Shown piece by piece: positions 10,139 through 23,079 of a DNA stretch of 64,000 nt. The stretch comes from Xiphydria camelus. Lineage: Eukaryota; Arthropoda; Insecta; Hymenoptera; Xiphydriidae. The position numbers were made by a program, and so were the translations under genes. The notes beneath the pieces are model-generated. The model had not been told where the DNA came from, did not search any database, and worked only from the letters and a program-made list of their open reading frames with translations. Position 1 is the first letter of the stretch; each line of letters opens with the position of its first letter. The stretch spans positions 13,710,208-13,774,207 of the forward strand of contig OY783193.1 of NCBI GenBank assembly GCA_963678675.1, read 5' to 3'.

Positions 10139-12185
10139 TCAGATCAGAACGGAGTCAACCGAGTTCTCCTGGTTTAGCAAGTGAGATTTTAGCTGAGTTT
10201 TAAATGTCGGGTTCGAAGGTGACAGTTTTATATCCTCAGGAATAGAGTTCCACAGATAAGGCGCAGAAACTGCAAAAGCATGTTTATATGCCTCAGTACG
10301 ATGGCTAGGTATCACCAGTTGCTGAGATTGAGGACTTCGTAGAGGGCGATTTGAAGTGTGCATTAGTAGAAGATCTGTAAGAAATGTTGGAGAATTCTGG
10401 CAGAGAGAAGAGTACATCAACCAGGCAAGTGAGTACTTCCTGGCATTATTCACGGTCAGCCAGCCTAACTGTCGCCGGTAGGGGGAGATAGAGACGTCAC
10501 GTGGCAGCCCAAAAATGTATCTGATCCCCTTGTTGACCAGTCTTTGAAGTTTAAGGTCGTCGACGACCCCGATACTTGTAAGAGCAGCTGAGCAGTAATA
10601 GATGTGTGGCAACGCTAATGCAGTAACTAGGTGCCTCCGAAGGTTGACGTCGGTGTAATCTCGAAGCTGCTGCAGCTGGTAGTAAACACCGTTGACCTTA
10701 GACGTAACGTGGGCAGTATGTTTGTGAAAATTCAGTTTCGAATCCAAGATTACCCCCAAATTCCTAGCTGAGGTTACAAATGGAATCTTTCCTTGACCAT
10801 CGCCTAAGGGTGGGAGATCATCAAGGTTTATTTGGTTGATAAGACGGCTGTTGCCTAGAATGATCGCCTTAGTTTTGAGTAGATTTAGGCGAAGACGATT
10901 TCTTGTAGCCCAGCTACTAATAGCTGCGATGTCACCGTTGAGTTTCCGTATGCACCCAGTCAAATCTGAAGGCGGGCATGAGGCGTATATTTGGAGATCG
11001 TCTGCAAAGAGCAATCGCTTGGCGTGCTTAATGGCTGTCCCAATGTCATTAATGTATAATGAAAACAGAAGAGGCCCCAACACCGATCTCTGGGGGACAC
11101 CAGTATTCGTAGAGACCCAACTAGTAGTGGTTGAACCATCGATTTTGACCGCCTGTTGCCTGCCCCTGAGGTATGATACCATTCACTCACAAGCTCGCGT
11201 AGAGAATCCCATGTTCCGTAGTTTACAGAGTAGAATATCGTGGGGAAATGTATCGAAAGGTTTGGAGAAGTCAAAGAGAACGAGTACAGTGACCTGTCGC
11301 CTGTCCATGCCCAGCCTGACATCATTGAGAAGCTTGACTAGTGCCGTTGTCGTGCTATAGCCAGGGCGAAAGCCGCACTGCCACGGATCCGAGATGGAGA
11401 ACCTCTCGATGTATGCTGAGATTTGGTCGAAGATGAGCCGTTCTAATACTTTACTCAAAGTGGTGAGCAAAGAGATAGGACGGTAGTCGTTAGCTGATTT
11501 AGGCGATGCGATCTTGTTGACAGGGATGACGATAGCACTTTTCCAGATAGTCGGGAAGTCGCAGTCAGCTATTATTCGATTATACAGCGCGACAAGGCTA
11601 TCCAAGGTGAGACTCAGGGTTGGCAAAAGCATCCTCAGGTTAAGACCATCAGCTCCTGTGGCGTTCGATTTGGAATCCATAACAGCTTTCTTTACGGCTG
11701 AGGCCGCTACAGGCACAAGATCAAACTCAGGTCTCCCCAGGGCTAGTGGAGTAGAGTCTACGACCGGCGGTGGAGAGGCACTGATTGACACTTGAGCAAG
11801 AGCTAAATTCAGTTCTCCAGCAGGGATGGCCAGGGGGGGGGGGGGGGGGGGCGAAAAGGAGGATTTGAGAAGTCCAAGGTTACGCAACTCTCGCCAGATC
11901 GCTACGGGGGACTGGTGGGCTATCCTGGAGCGGTAGTAGTCAACTCTTACAGCAGTCAATTGAGCACGTAGGTCATCACGTTGCACTCTATAGGCTTGGA
12001 GATCACTTTTCCTTTTGTTGCGCTGGTAGCGATGATAGACGGTGCGCAGTGAACGTTGGGCAAGAAGGAGTTCTGGTGTAAGCCACGGAGCATGCTTTAC
12101 TGCGTTGACAGTTAGTGAGGTGACAGGTGCAATGGAGTCGAGTGCAGCAAAGAAGTTTTCATAGAAAGTGTCGAGTCGTGTCGAG
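10139..12185 (-). pseudogene. LINE reverse transcriptase, interrupted by one TGA
   Basis: One frame is open from about 12185 to the stop at 10139, except for a TGA at 11183-11185. It is about 680 codons in all. In order on the minus strand: a linker containing APWLTPELL, the RT fingers with DYRPISLLTTLSKVLERLIF and CGFRPGYSTTTAL, palm motif A as LFDFSKPFDT, motif B as GVPQRSVLGPLLFSLYINDI, motif C as LLFADDLQIY, and a C-terminal tail with LWNSIPEDIKL. The TGA falls between ...RACE and MVSYLRG..., where the family normally has tryptophan, so a single TGG-to-TGA change explains it. The usual QGS of motif B is QRS here. A run of about 18 G at 11833-11850 encodes a proline tract. The copy is probably inactive because it lacks the endonuclease and carries the stop. 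Confidence 0.9.
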
Positions 12186-12209
12186 AGAGGGAGAGAGAGA
12201 GAGAGAGAA
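12182..12209. repeat. (GA)n tract at the LINE truncation point
   Basis: A short GA microsatellite lies exactly where reverse-transcriptase homology ends. Confidence 0.8.
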
Positions 12210-12438
12210 GCGTTTATGAAAGTGCTCTAGGCCCAAGGTCCCATAAGAGAAACTACATAGAAAATACATCAAGGTAAAACTCATAGAAATAAAATAAAAA
12301 CCGATTTCAAAAAACAACAAGTACTAAAAAGGCAAAAATAATTAAATTTATTTAATAAATACTTGAATAAATATTAGGCCCCTATTAAATTATTAACACA
12401 CAATAGATCAGATGTCCTTTAATTTCGAGGTATGTAAG

Positions 12439-12570
12439 TACTATAATAGTAACTTTTTGGAGTCAGTGCCAAGCCCCTCATCACGTATAGGTAGACTATT
12501 ATAAAATAGACTTAGCCTTTTCCATAGACTTGTTGTGCGGCTTGGCATTGACTCCAAAAAAGGTACTATA
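12439..12570. mobile_element. Nested ~130-bp MITE
   Basis: AACTTTTTGGAGTCAGTGCC on the left pairs with a right arm of GGCATTGACTCCAAAAAAGG. The outer ends TACTATA and TATAGTA also pair weakly. Confidence 0.75.
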
Positions 12571-12644
12571 TACAAATATAAAGGATACCTATCTAATTTA
12601 TTTCATGTTACTAATTTAATAGCTGCCTGACACTTATTCAAGTA

Positions 12645-12956
12645 CAGTAGATCTCCAATTATCCGAACTCCGACTATCCGAATCTCTAATTATCCGAATC
12701 GCTTTCAGAAAAAAAATGTAAGACGGAAATGCAAGCAAAATAATGTACAGCACTTGTAAGTACGCTATATAACATGTAAAAGTGTTGCCTTTTCATTTAA
12801 TTAATTAAAAATGCATACAGTACCGAACATAAGCTCTTTTTCTTTAAAATACATATATGTACCCTTTTTTTTTGGGAAAAGTTCAATTATCCGAATGTTT
12901 GATTATCCGAATTATAGGTCCGGTCTCAATTGATTCGGATAATTGGAGTTCTACTG
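12645..12956. mobile_element. Tigger/pogo-like MITE (312 bp, TA target duplication)
   Basis: The ends begin CAGTAGATCTCCAATTATCC and close GGATAATTGGAGTTCTACTG, and the element is flanked by TA at 12643-12644 and 12957-12958. The word ATTATCCGAA recurs several times inside each end. CAGT termini, a TA duplication and TTATCCGAA repeats are the known signature of Tigger/pogo non-autonomous elements. There is no transposase. Confidence 0.88.
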
Positions 12957-13041
12957 TACATATGTTCGTAATATATTAGATTATTTTTGCCTTTTTAGTG
13001 CTTGTTGTTTTTTTAGTCCGTTTTATTATTTTATTTATTTT

Positions 13042-13321
13042 ACAATTTTTAGTGGGTGGGTAAGAAGGGTATATAGTTGTAAAAAAAAGAATCATCTAAA
13101 TTGGTCCAGATTTGATGAAAATATGAAGTAACATAACGTACATCATTCGCTAAGGTCAAAAACTGGATGGATGACCGCTAGCATGCCACTAGCGTTATTA
13201 AGTTGTTTATCTGTCAGTTCTGGTTGAAATGTATAATACTGTTTACTAAACTATTGTACTGATTGCGAGTATTTTTTTGTTGCCCGTTGAGGAGTTCCGT
13301 TCTCCATCTCCGAAGGTCTTC
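13042..13321. other. Unassigned sequence before the gap
   Basis: AT-rich and without a recognisable gene or repeat boundary. Frames that start here and run into the gap are artefacts. Confidence 0.3.
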
Positions 13322-13521
13322 NNNNNNNNNNNNNNNNNNNNNNNNNNNNNNNNNNNNNNNNNNNNNNNNNNNNNNNNNNNNNNNNNNNNNNNNNNNNNNN
13401 NNNNNNNNNNNNNNNNNNNNNNNNNNNNNNNNNNNNNNNNNNNNNNNNNNNNNNNNNNNNNNNNNNNNNNNNNNNNNNNNNNNNNNNNNNNNNNNNNNNN
13501 NNNNNNNNNNNNNNNNNNNNN
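13322..13521. other. Assembly gap of exactly 200 N
   Basis: A run of 200 Ns ends directly at the start of a long (GA)n array. The round number suggests a placeholder of arbitrary size. Confidence 0.98.
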
Positions 13522-14627
<1,106 letters not shown>

Positions 14628-14629
14628 AC

Positions 14630-15616
14630 AGTGAAAAAAATATTTCGTCCAGCCAACTAAATTTTATTTGGCCCAATTAAATAATTTATCTGTATAGTAC
14701 CTACACGGAAAAAAATGTGGTAATTTTCGGGACAAGACCAATTTATTAATATGATAACTACAATTTTAGTAAAAATTATAGTAAAACATGCTGTAATTTT
14801 TACTAAAATTGTAGTTATCGTAACAATAAATTAGCATTTTATCATAAACTTTGTAAATATTATAATTAATTTGTTTCCGTGTATTTACAAAATTTATCAT
14901 AATACCAAATAATAAGTTATAATAATAATGATGTCTTTTGTTGCTTTGATTAATTTGTTATAGTCAAAGCGAATAACAAATATGTAATATGTAATATTAA
15001 TAAAAGATTTACTTGACAGAACTAAAAAGATATTGAAACTGTGAATTAATTAAATATAACAACATTCTTATATAATTATCGTGTCTGCAAGTTGTTTTGG
15101 TGTGAAGGAATTAATATTTACATTTACCCCATTAACTTTTTTTCATATCAAATAATTAAATATTAAATTGAAATAAATATTTAGAGAAAGGTATGACATG
15201 TAATTAGTAAAGTGAAGCAATACTTATTTGGACGAAATCACTATTTCGTAAGTGAAACCAAATTATGAAAATTTGATATTTTAAATTCAATAATATATTT
15301 TGCCGTTCCAATCATTTGAATTATTTAAAATAATAAAATGTTTCATTGAATCTAAGTGATGTTACGTACGAACGCATTTAGTTGATCTAAAGAAACCTTT
15401 ATTTCGAAGAAATCAATATTGGCTTCAATCTATAAATCATATATTTAAGTTGAATACATTTCTTCCACAAAATGAGTTATTCGGACGAATAATTCCATGT
15501 TATAAAATCGATTATATTTTAACTAGATCAAAGACAGATTACTTACTGCAATTCATTCAGATTTCAATTAATCTGGTTTAGTTGGTTTAACTAATTTTTT
15601 AAATACTTTTCAGTGT
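14630..15616. mobile_element. AT-rich element with weak CAGTGAAAA ends
   Basis: ACAGTGAAAAAAATATTT near 14631 and AAATACTTTTCAGTGT near 15600 are inverted, and both ends carry CCAACTAAA-type words. Divergence is high and the interior is AT-rich with no ORF. A clear MITE is nested at 14702-14883. The outer boundary call is tentative. Confidence 0.4.
14702..14883. mobile_element. MITE with TACACGGAAA ends and a central hairpin
   Basis: TACACGGAAA at the left mirrors TTTCCGTGTA at the right. Inside, GATAACTACAATTTTAGTAA (about 14751) pairs with TTACTAAAATTGTAGTTATC (about 14800), a nearly perfect stem. Confidence 0.85.
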
Positions 15617-16641
15617 TATAAAACTTAGGCCGAGAAGCGTCGAATAATGTTAAAAGACGTTAGACTGGAATACGTTCGCAAACCTACTGTCAACCTCCAC
15701 AGGCCTCCTCCTTATGTATTTCCGTTCATTTCATTTTGAGGCTGAGAGGAGGTTGTTTCGATCTGCGCTCAGCCTATCCAACTTATTCTAACGAAGCTGA
15801 GTAGGCTGAAGAAAGACCGAGAATATATCGCGGTTCGGTTAGAACTTAGGTTCAGCCAAGGAAGTCGATAATACGCTTATTGTTAGTACTAACAAGGTAG
15901 AGTGAATTTTAACAAAAACTAAGGCTGAAGAGGTCAGCGTGAGGGTGATATTTTGATGGTAGGGAACTTGATAAAAGAATATAGGCTCTGGATGCTAATA
16001 GGAGAGCGATGATTTCGACTCGGGTTCTTCTTTGCCGTGATGCTGAGTCTTTGGCATCGTAATGTCGGCTGTAGTGAATAGACGCGAAATGTCAGTCCGG
16101 GGCAAACGCGCACTTCGAGTTTCCTCCGCAGGAAACACAGAAAGTTATGCGGAGAACGGGCGCGCATTCTGCTACCTGGGTTTCCGTATAGCTACTCGTA
16201 TACGCGTTGACTAAGGTTAGTTAACAGCGTTAGTGACGCTTCGGGGGTCTACGCTACTCCTCGCTTCGAGTTTTCTCAAAGATGGAAGACTCGGGTGACA
16301 ATGTGTATATCTCGTATAAATTGTACCCCTCTCTATATGTGCTTTGGAAATAGAATTCATCGTGACGGAATTTATAGTCATTCGAACGATTCATATTTGA
16401 TCGGTTTCCTATGCTATATATAATGCAATGGATCGATGTGAACGGAAGAGATAAAAGTATAACTATCCATCATTCTATCGCTTGAAGAATTCTTCCAGGC
16501 GCGATCTCCCTTTGAAAACGCATTAAAGTGCTATTCGTGTTTAAAACGTCATGCGAGGAAAGAAAATTGTGAAAAGTATAACTCGTATAAAGTGAGAAAT
16601 ATCAGCTCAACTAGCAAACAGTATTTCGTTCGCTGAATAAT
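15617..16641. other. Unassigned sequence
   Basis: Mixed composition and no bounded repeat. Several copies of AGGCTGA and TCAGCCT occur at 15735-15930, but too irregularly to call. No supported gene. Confidence 0.3.
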
Positions 16642-18377
16642 AACACTGTAAGTCATTTTGGGGGTCATGAAGAGGGTATTAAAATCTGACTTCAGTTTAT
16701 GTTCCGGGCTAGTTTACCATTAACAAAACTGATTTTGGTTTGGTTGTTGCTGCTCAATTAAGCATTTTTTTCAATTTTTTAGTTTTTAGGGAATATGAAG
16801 GGAAAACGGTCGTTATTAAATTTAAAAAAAATGTTTTTTTTTCACAAAATAGTTGTGGTGGGGGTTTTTAGGTACAAGGAATTCATTTCTGATATTTATA
16901 TTTGCTAAAAACATCCGCCAGAGGGTGCTACAGATAAATTTCCTATAAACTTTACGTATTTTCTATGAAAGATCATGTTTGTTTTATATATTTTCATACA
17001 TTTTCTCATTATTTGTTTCATTTACTCATTTTTAAAGTATAAAATTTTGAATATCGAAACCAGAAAGTGATGAACAGGGTGAGAGATTTCACCAAGTGTG
17101 CATGCCTTTTGAAGGTAAAGAATGCTTTTACGGTTTATAACATTAATGTAATAAATTTTGTCTTTTTTTTTATATTCCATACATTTTTTAGCACGTTATC
17201 AAGGAAAGAAATTAAATTCTATGATCGCCGATCTATGCTGGACTTTCAGACGTGATGCTGACGCATATGATACAGATAGACCGTGAGATAATGACAGATT
17301 CTGGTGCCCCATTTTCGCATACAAGCCTCGAAGAGGGTTGAAAAGTACTTCGATTTTGAGTAGAATGAAGGGAAATTTACGAATGGTCCCTGGGGATAAC
17401 ATATGGAAAATTCGATTTTTCTTAATGAAAAAATAAAAGGTACCTCTTGTTCATTTTTTCACGCAAGCCTTGTTCACTAAATGATTAATTAATAAAACCT
17501 GGCTTCGGAAATCAAAGGCTTGTGTGGGAAAATCGGTCAGAACCTCGATTTTTCCTTACAAGATTACGCCCTTATTTCAATCCTTTAGCCACCTGCAACA
17601 CTCAAGCCTTTGGTTTTCCGAAGCCAGGTTTTATTAATTAATCATTTAGTGAACAAGGCTTGCGTGAAAAAATGGGCAAGAGACACCTTTTATTTTTTTG
17701 TTAAGAAAAATTTAATTTTGCATATGTTATCCCCAGGGACCATTCGTTAATTTCCCTTCATTCTACTCAAAATCGAAGTACTTTTCAACCCTCTTCGAGG
17801 CTTATATGTGAAAATGGGGCACCAGAATCTGTCACTATCTGACGGCCTAATTGTAAGACGAGGAGAGTGAAATAGAAGCGGAGGCTGCTGAAGGCGAAGA
17901 AGAAGAAACCCGCTCTGTAATTTATAGTAGCGACAGCGACTAAGAATAAATAATAAACACTTTTAAAAATATTTTTTCTTTTTTTAAAATTTTTATTATT
18001 TGCAAAAAAAAGGAGCAAATAAAACAGAAAGAGTAAGAAAATGTATGAAAATATATAAAACAAGCATGATCTTTCATCGAAAATACGTAAAGTTTATAGG
18101 AAACTTATCTGTAGCGCCATCTGGCGGATATTTTTAGCAAAAATAAAATTCCTCATACCTAAAAACCCCCACCACAACTATTTTGTGAAAAAAACATTGT
18201 TTTTAAATTTAATAATGACCGTTTTCTCTTCATATTTCCTAAAACTACAAAATTGAAAAAAAAAACGCTTAACTGAGCAGCAACAACCAAACCAAAATCA
18301 GTTTTGTTAATGGCGGACCAGCCCGAAACATAAACTGAAGTCAGATTTCAATACCCAATTTAGTGATTTACTGTGTA
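16642..18377. mobile_element. 1.7-kb foldback with ~780-bp arms
   Basis: The whole block is a diverged palindrome centred near 17550. Outer arms: AAATCTGACTTCAGTTTATG (16681) pairs with CATAAACTGAAGTCAGATTT (18329), and ACAAAATAGTTGTGGTGGGG pairs with the CCCCCACCACAACTATTTTG block. Inner arms: CCTGGCTTCGGAAATCAAAG (about 17499) pairs with the block near 17606, and GGTCCCTGGGGATAACATAT pairs with ATATGTTATCCCCAGGGACC. The left arm is longer by about 100-150 bp near 17070-17250, so the arms have not been kept identical. No coding capacity. Confidence 0.92.
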
Positions 18378-18423
18378 ATTGTGAGATCTCGAAAATTAAT
18401 CATCGATTGCTCCATGGAATGTC

Positions 18424-19456
18424 TGATAGGGTAAAAGTGGGACAAATGCCCCAGGAGGATACACGCTCAACCCCTTTTATTTTAATTATTATACTACCTA
18501 GTCCAATAGAAGTAACAGGATATTCTGTTACATCAGTTTACAGATTCGTGAACATAGGTATGAAAAATTTGCCCATCAATTATATTAATGAAGTATTAAT
18601 AACAGTTTCAAGTGGAGAACACACACACAGGAAAATAACGTCTGTAGGATATTATACGATAAAATTCGACGCGAAAATAATATTTGCGGATCAGTAGAGT
18701 TAACTGATGAAGAATGATAACTGTTATTTGATTTTAATTTTGCACGTAGGAATAATTATTGAGGAGGCAACTATTCCACTTTTAGTTTTTCGTTGGAGGA
18801 TAGATGTCCTATTAGGGACGGAGGATAGATGCCTTTATTTTATTATAATGATCTACTATACTGATATTTTTACAGTCACGGAAAATAATACAGTGTAAAA
18901 TCTACTCAATATTACTTACTTTTTTAAAAGTATTATTATACATTTTCTGTAGAAAATAGAAAACGGGTTTTTCATACATTTATTGTTGAAAGAAGAAGCA
19001 GATAAGGAACGGAATAGCAAAGTCGTCAGATTCAACAGTACAATAATATTTTTGCAGTGAATTTTCTATTATTTATGCTTATCTATTTATTGATAATTGT
19101 ATTTTCTTTATTGTCGTAATTTAGAGTATAGGGGTGAGATATAAGGTATATTCATTATGAAATTTATTTCTCTTACGACTAAAATGAATTCTTCATCTCA
19201 TCAGACACTCAGGGCATCTGTCCTCCCAAATATGGGCATCTAGGTATTCTATCACTTAGGCATCTATCCTTCGAAATGCTCATAACGGAATTTCTTATTT
19301 CTTTGAATATCTTGACGTGTTTTAACCAAATTATATTTTTCTATTATAGAATTTGTTAAGTTTTATAAACCACGTATTCATATTCTAACAACAACGAATA
19401 TTGCTAAATAATTTGTATTCCTTGGGGGGGGGGTATCTATCCTACTTTTATCCTAT
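18424..19456. mobile_element. 1-kb element with GATAGGGTAAAAGTGGGACA ends (tentative)
   Basis: GATAGGGTAAAAGTGGGACA near 18424 is mirrored with mismatches by a right end of GTATCTATCCTACTTTTATCC near 19433. Words of the type GGATAGATGCC recur inside in both directions (18797, 18825, 19207, 19259), echoing the ends. An open frame at 18407-18697 has no recognised domain. Confidence 0.5.
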
Positions 19457-19481
19457 ATAAAATACTGTGTTTACAATAAAA

Positions 19482-19640
19482 GAGGTACACATAAGGGTTT
19501 TCGATGTTCCTGCTATGCCGGAGAACAAATTTTCTTTCGAAATTAGTATATTTTAATATAAGCTATTAACGATTTAATGTTTCCAAAAGACAAATCACTC
19601 TACCGCACTATAAAAACAATTGTAAACCTTAATTAGAACC
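19482..19640 (+). repeat. Dispersed repeat family member
   Basis: Matches 2716-2870 in order: GGTACACATAAGGGTTTTCG, then CGATTTAATGTTTCCAAAAG, then TACCGCACTATAAAAA. It is the better preserved of the two partial copies outside the 2.5-kb element. Confidence 0.7.
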
Positions 19641-21137
19641 TTTCTTACTGTGTAAACAGTTAAATTTATTGTGTCTGTACTTCCGTGTGCCATTTTGAAC
19701 GAGTTCCATTGAGTTTAATTAACCAATTCATTATGTCGTGTGTAGATTCATTATCTACATATAAGCAGTTGAGTCATACAAGAACGATTATCAGATCACG
19801 ATATCGCGACGACGATATAATACCGGTGCGGATTAACGCGGAGAAGAAGTTGGTACTTTTTCCTCGAATAACATGGACTCCGATATTTCCTTCTTCCCGT
19901 ATGCGTATCGAATACGTCGAATGCTTCGCAGATATGCTCACGTGCTTACCGTAGATGCATGCATACATGTACGTACATATCTCACATCCGTATTGACTTT
20001 TAAGTCCTCGCCTCTATAGACGTTCCATTCCACCGGAAGCGGAAACCGGAAAGGCGCCGCGCGCGAGAGGAGACGATGAAACGCCGCGGGTTTAAGAACG
20101 AAACCGTACGTGGAAGAGTTCGGGCGTGAAGCGAGGAGAAGGGCGGAAAATGTCCGGATTAAATTTAACCCACACCCACTCTTCAGAGTTGCATAAAAGT
20201 TGATTAAATAAGGATTATCCTATACGGGATCCCCCCTCCTAGTTTGTATTATAACGTCGTGCACATAAAAAGGGAGTACTTAGAGCGGCGGATCATAAAG
20301 CATAAAGTGGATCGGCGCCCCCCTCGCCACCCTTCTGTTAAGTCGGGGATATTCCGCGCCGGCTTTTGCTTCAATATTTGTAAATTAGCCGTTTATCGCT
20401 CGGATAGGATTGCGTCGCGCGCTCCGAACGAGGCGTATAATATAAGGGATCCGGGTGAAGGGGGGAGGGGTATGACTTCTAAATTGCGCCAAGTGCGACC
20501 TAGTAAACTGAAAGTGGAAAATAAGCGAGTGTGAGAAGAAGTATAGGGAGAAGCTCCTCTCTCCACTTCGCAGCTCCTTCTTTCATTTTCACCCGACGTC
20601 GCAGACGTTGCAGCAGTGACTACTTCTTTTTTCTCTATCTGGTATATATACATATACGTGCGAGCTAGTATAATATTACACCATATACATACATATCTTG
20701 AAAGTAATATTCGACTAAGCTGTATGAAATTGAGAGAGAGAAAGAGGAAGGGGGTGAAAAGGTGAATTTCTTTTCCACTAAAATAAAAACTGTGACGAGA
20801 GGGTTGACGTCGAGGGCATACAATTCAGCTAGAGGAGAAAAGTAGACGTTCATTGTGAAAGTGAATGAAGGGAGATGTATGTTTTATATCATGTGCATGA
20901 AGGACATGAAGACTGGAAAGTGAGAATGAAGGGATGAAAATAGTTTTGATGAAATTTGGAAAGGAGTCGAATAATTGAAGGCACCTACGGGGAGGTTTCA
21001 AAGACAGAGAGAAAGGCTACGTATAATGTAACATACATATGTATAACAAAAATATAGCGATCAAAAAATACAAGTAGACGATTATACTTAAATTATAGCG
21101 ACGTTATATTCACTGCATTTTATTTAGGGGAAATTTA
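19641..21137. other. Unassigned region with a CpG-rich core
   Basis: 19990-20560 is CpG-rich and carries GC boxes and purine runs. The rest is AT-rich. No frame encodes a recognisable protein. A distant promoter is possible but unsupported. Confidence 0.25.
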
Positions 21138-21140
21138 CCT

Positions 21141-21350
21141 ATACATTGAGGAAAAATATGCTTCATCGATATAAATGCGTTTTTGGACAATCGATTCGAA
21201 TGAATACCGATTTGATCCAAATAATATTTAACTAAATCGATAATATTTACATACGCCCAATTGATATTAATTCTAATCGAATAAATATGCTTTTAGGATC
21301 ATTCGAAAATATGTTTTTTTTTTATCGAGTACATTTTTTTTCAGTGTATA
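21141..21350. mobile_element. CACTGAG-family MITE, copy 1
   Basis: ATACATTGAGGAAAAATATG at the left and TTTTTTTTCAGTGTAT at the right are diverged inverted ends. The interior holds TTCGAATGAATACCGATTTG and ATTCTAATCGAATAAATATG, as in the copies at 23995 and 48497. Confidence 0.75.
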
Positions 21351-21397
21351 GTATCATTCTTGCTTTTTTATTGATTTTGTTTTCTAGAGATAGCGAG

Positions 21398-21511
21398 GCC
21401 CTTTGTTTCATAGAAAATCGGTGGTGGTACGATATAGGTAATTTTCTCCCATATACATCGATCTTCAATTATTTTCTCCGATTTAGATTTACAGAGCGCA
21501 TAAGGCGTTAA
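21398..21511 (+). repeat. Dispersed repeat, inverted relative to 23806-23962
   Basis: TGGTGGTACGATATAGGTAA and CTTCAATTATTTTCTCCGAT occur here. Their complements occur in reverse order at 23878-23945. The shared block is about 110-150 bp. Confidence 0.8.
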
Positions 21512-22416
21512 AATTTTGAGAAGAGTATAAGTATATGTATAATTTTCAGTTGAGAATATTCTTTCTATAGATAAATGAATGGTTAAATAGATAAACAATT
21601 GATTATATTCTGATGTAGGAAAACCCACGAGAGATTAGTAAGGAGTAGAAAGTCGTGTTATACAGATTCAAACTACTTTCTTAAAATTTCAGTCGTGGCA
21701 CTTTTAATGAACCGTTCCGAGAAATTTATTAATTGCAACCATCGTTGTGCGCTCTACGACCGCGACACCAACTAACGCGCGATGCTTCTTGAAAGCAACT
21801 CCTCCGACGTCAGGAGTATACAGTTGCCGTTACGCCTGGTCCATAAACTCTCCTGAGAGTTGCCGTGAAATATGACTCGGCGCGTTAGAAGTTGCCGGGA
21901 ACTTGAAGCGCGAGAATGAATATGGCGTGTCTTTTGCAGCCGACACGCACCGCGTAGTCTTTCTAGAGGGGGGAAAAGTGCCGCGACGATAATATTACCA
22001 GGATATCCGGTGAAAGTTCGTGTCAAATTGTCCGACATTTTCAGGTTTTTTTGCGCCGGATATTAAAAAAAATCTATATTATGCTTCTTATCGTAGGAAA
22101 ATGATGGTACGAACGAATGCGATGAAATGCCATCGTTAAAAATGTATCATCACATTCAGATGAATATATTTGTCTAATAATTTGTATTCGATGCAAAATT
22201 ATCTTTGTTTTTTGTGCGTTCATTTTTAAGTAGTTCTATTTTACGAGAATAAATCATTTTTCCGAGTAATCAGAGTTACGGAAAAGTTATATTATTGATG
22301 CGAATTCGAAATATAATTCATCGAATTATTACACATATATTTTTATAAGTTATTTTAATAATTATTATTTATGTTTATTTGTATATCTTTCTTTTATTTG
22401 TATCTTTAGTAACCAT
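21512..22416. other. Unassigned sequence
   Basis: AT-rich at both sides and GC-richer at 21730-22000. Short frames only, none recognisable, and no bounded repeat found. Confidence 0.3.
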
Positions 22417-23079
22417 ATATGAGGGGTCTAGTTGCAAAACCGGCAATCTCCACTTTTTGGTGAAATTGAGCTATTGGCGGGAATGTGTTCCTTATTGTAA
22501 TTCTGATCGACTTGCAGAGTCGTTTGGCTGCAAATTCGGCTCAATTATACTTAAAAATGAGGTTAAAATTTTGGCCTAGTTTCAAACCCGGCAATCTCCA
22601 ACCGCCGTTGAGTTGCAAAAACGGCAATCTCCATTTCGACCTATAGGGCGATTGGGTAACTGCACAAAACAGATGGAGTGCCATCTGTCGCACGCACCAA
22701 GCATCTGTATTCTAAGGAAAATAAATATTTATTTCAGTTGATTGCACTGTATCTTTACTCTATTTCTTATAAAACGCCAAGAAAAATTAGTTTCAAAACC
22801 GGTAATTTAGTTAACTAAGTTAACTAAGTTGCAAAATCGGCAGTTTCCAAATGTTACTTGCAAAACTGGCAATCTCCAATTTTCAATCCCATACTACTCA
22901 ACATTTATTGCAAATTCTGGTTTCTGCTTAATATCAAGTGATATGCATACATATGAGCTTGTTTCAGTTCAACAATAACAAACTTAAGTTATTTAGTTAC
23001 CGAGTTATCAAAAATTCAGCTCTCCTATAAAATTTGCCAAAATGGAGATTGCCGGTTTTGCAACTAGACCCCTCATATG
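22417..23079. mobile_element. 663-bp element with reiterated GTTGCAAAACCGGCAATCTC motif
   Basis: The ends ATATGAGGGGTCTAGTTGCA and TGCAACTAGACCCCTCATAT are perfect inverses, and pairing continues through the motif for about 40 bp. The same 22-bp motif, GTTGCAAAACCGGCAATCTC plus CA, or a variant, recurs at 22579, 22612, 22790, 22828 and 22858 in direct orientation and once inverted at the right end. With the left terminal copy that makes seven. There is no ORF of note. The interior looks like an array of binding sites. Confidence 0.9.

Larger units (their letters stand above)
9512..12190 (-). mobile_element. 5'-truncated non-LTR (LINE) retrotransposon
   Basis: Minus-strand element. Its 3' end is marked by a short tandem tail, (ATTG)n on the plus strand at 9514-9531. 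An AATAAA signal (minus strand, 9540-9545) lies just before the tail. The 3' UTR occupies about 9550-10138, the reverse transcriptase region 10139-12185, and homology stops upstream in a (GA)n tract at 12182-12209. The endonuclease domain expected upstream is absent, as is typical of incomplete target-primed reverse transcription. The motifs fit the CR1/L2/jockey group of LINEs; I cannot settle the clade. Confidence 0.9.
12288..13041. mobile_element. Inverted-repeat element hosting two younger MITEs
   Basis: About 12288-12343, containing ACAACAAGTACTAAAAAGGC, is the inverse of 12979-13041, containing GCCTTTTTAGTGCTTGTTGT. Between the arms lie a 130-bp MITE and a Tigger-like MITE with a TA target duplication, so this outer element is the oldest of the three. 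Confidence 0.7.

Noticed and set aside
10836..11795. Open frames on the plus strand and a second minus frame (10960-11325)
   Set aside because: They are shadows of the LINE reverse transcriptase on the minus strand, which alone shows conserved motifs.
18407..18697. 96-residue frame in the 1-kb element
   Set aside because: No recognisable domain, low-complexity AT-rich composition, and it overlaps the inverted end, so a transposase is not supported.
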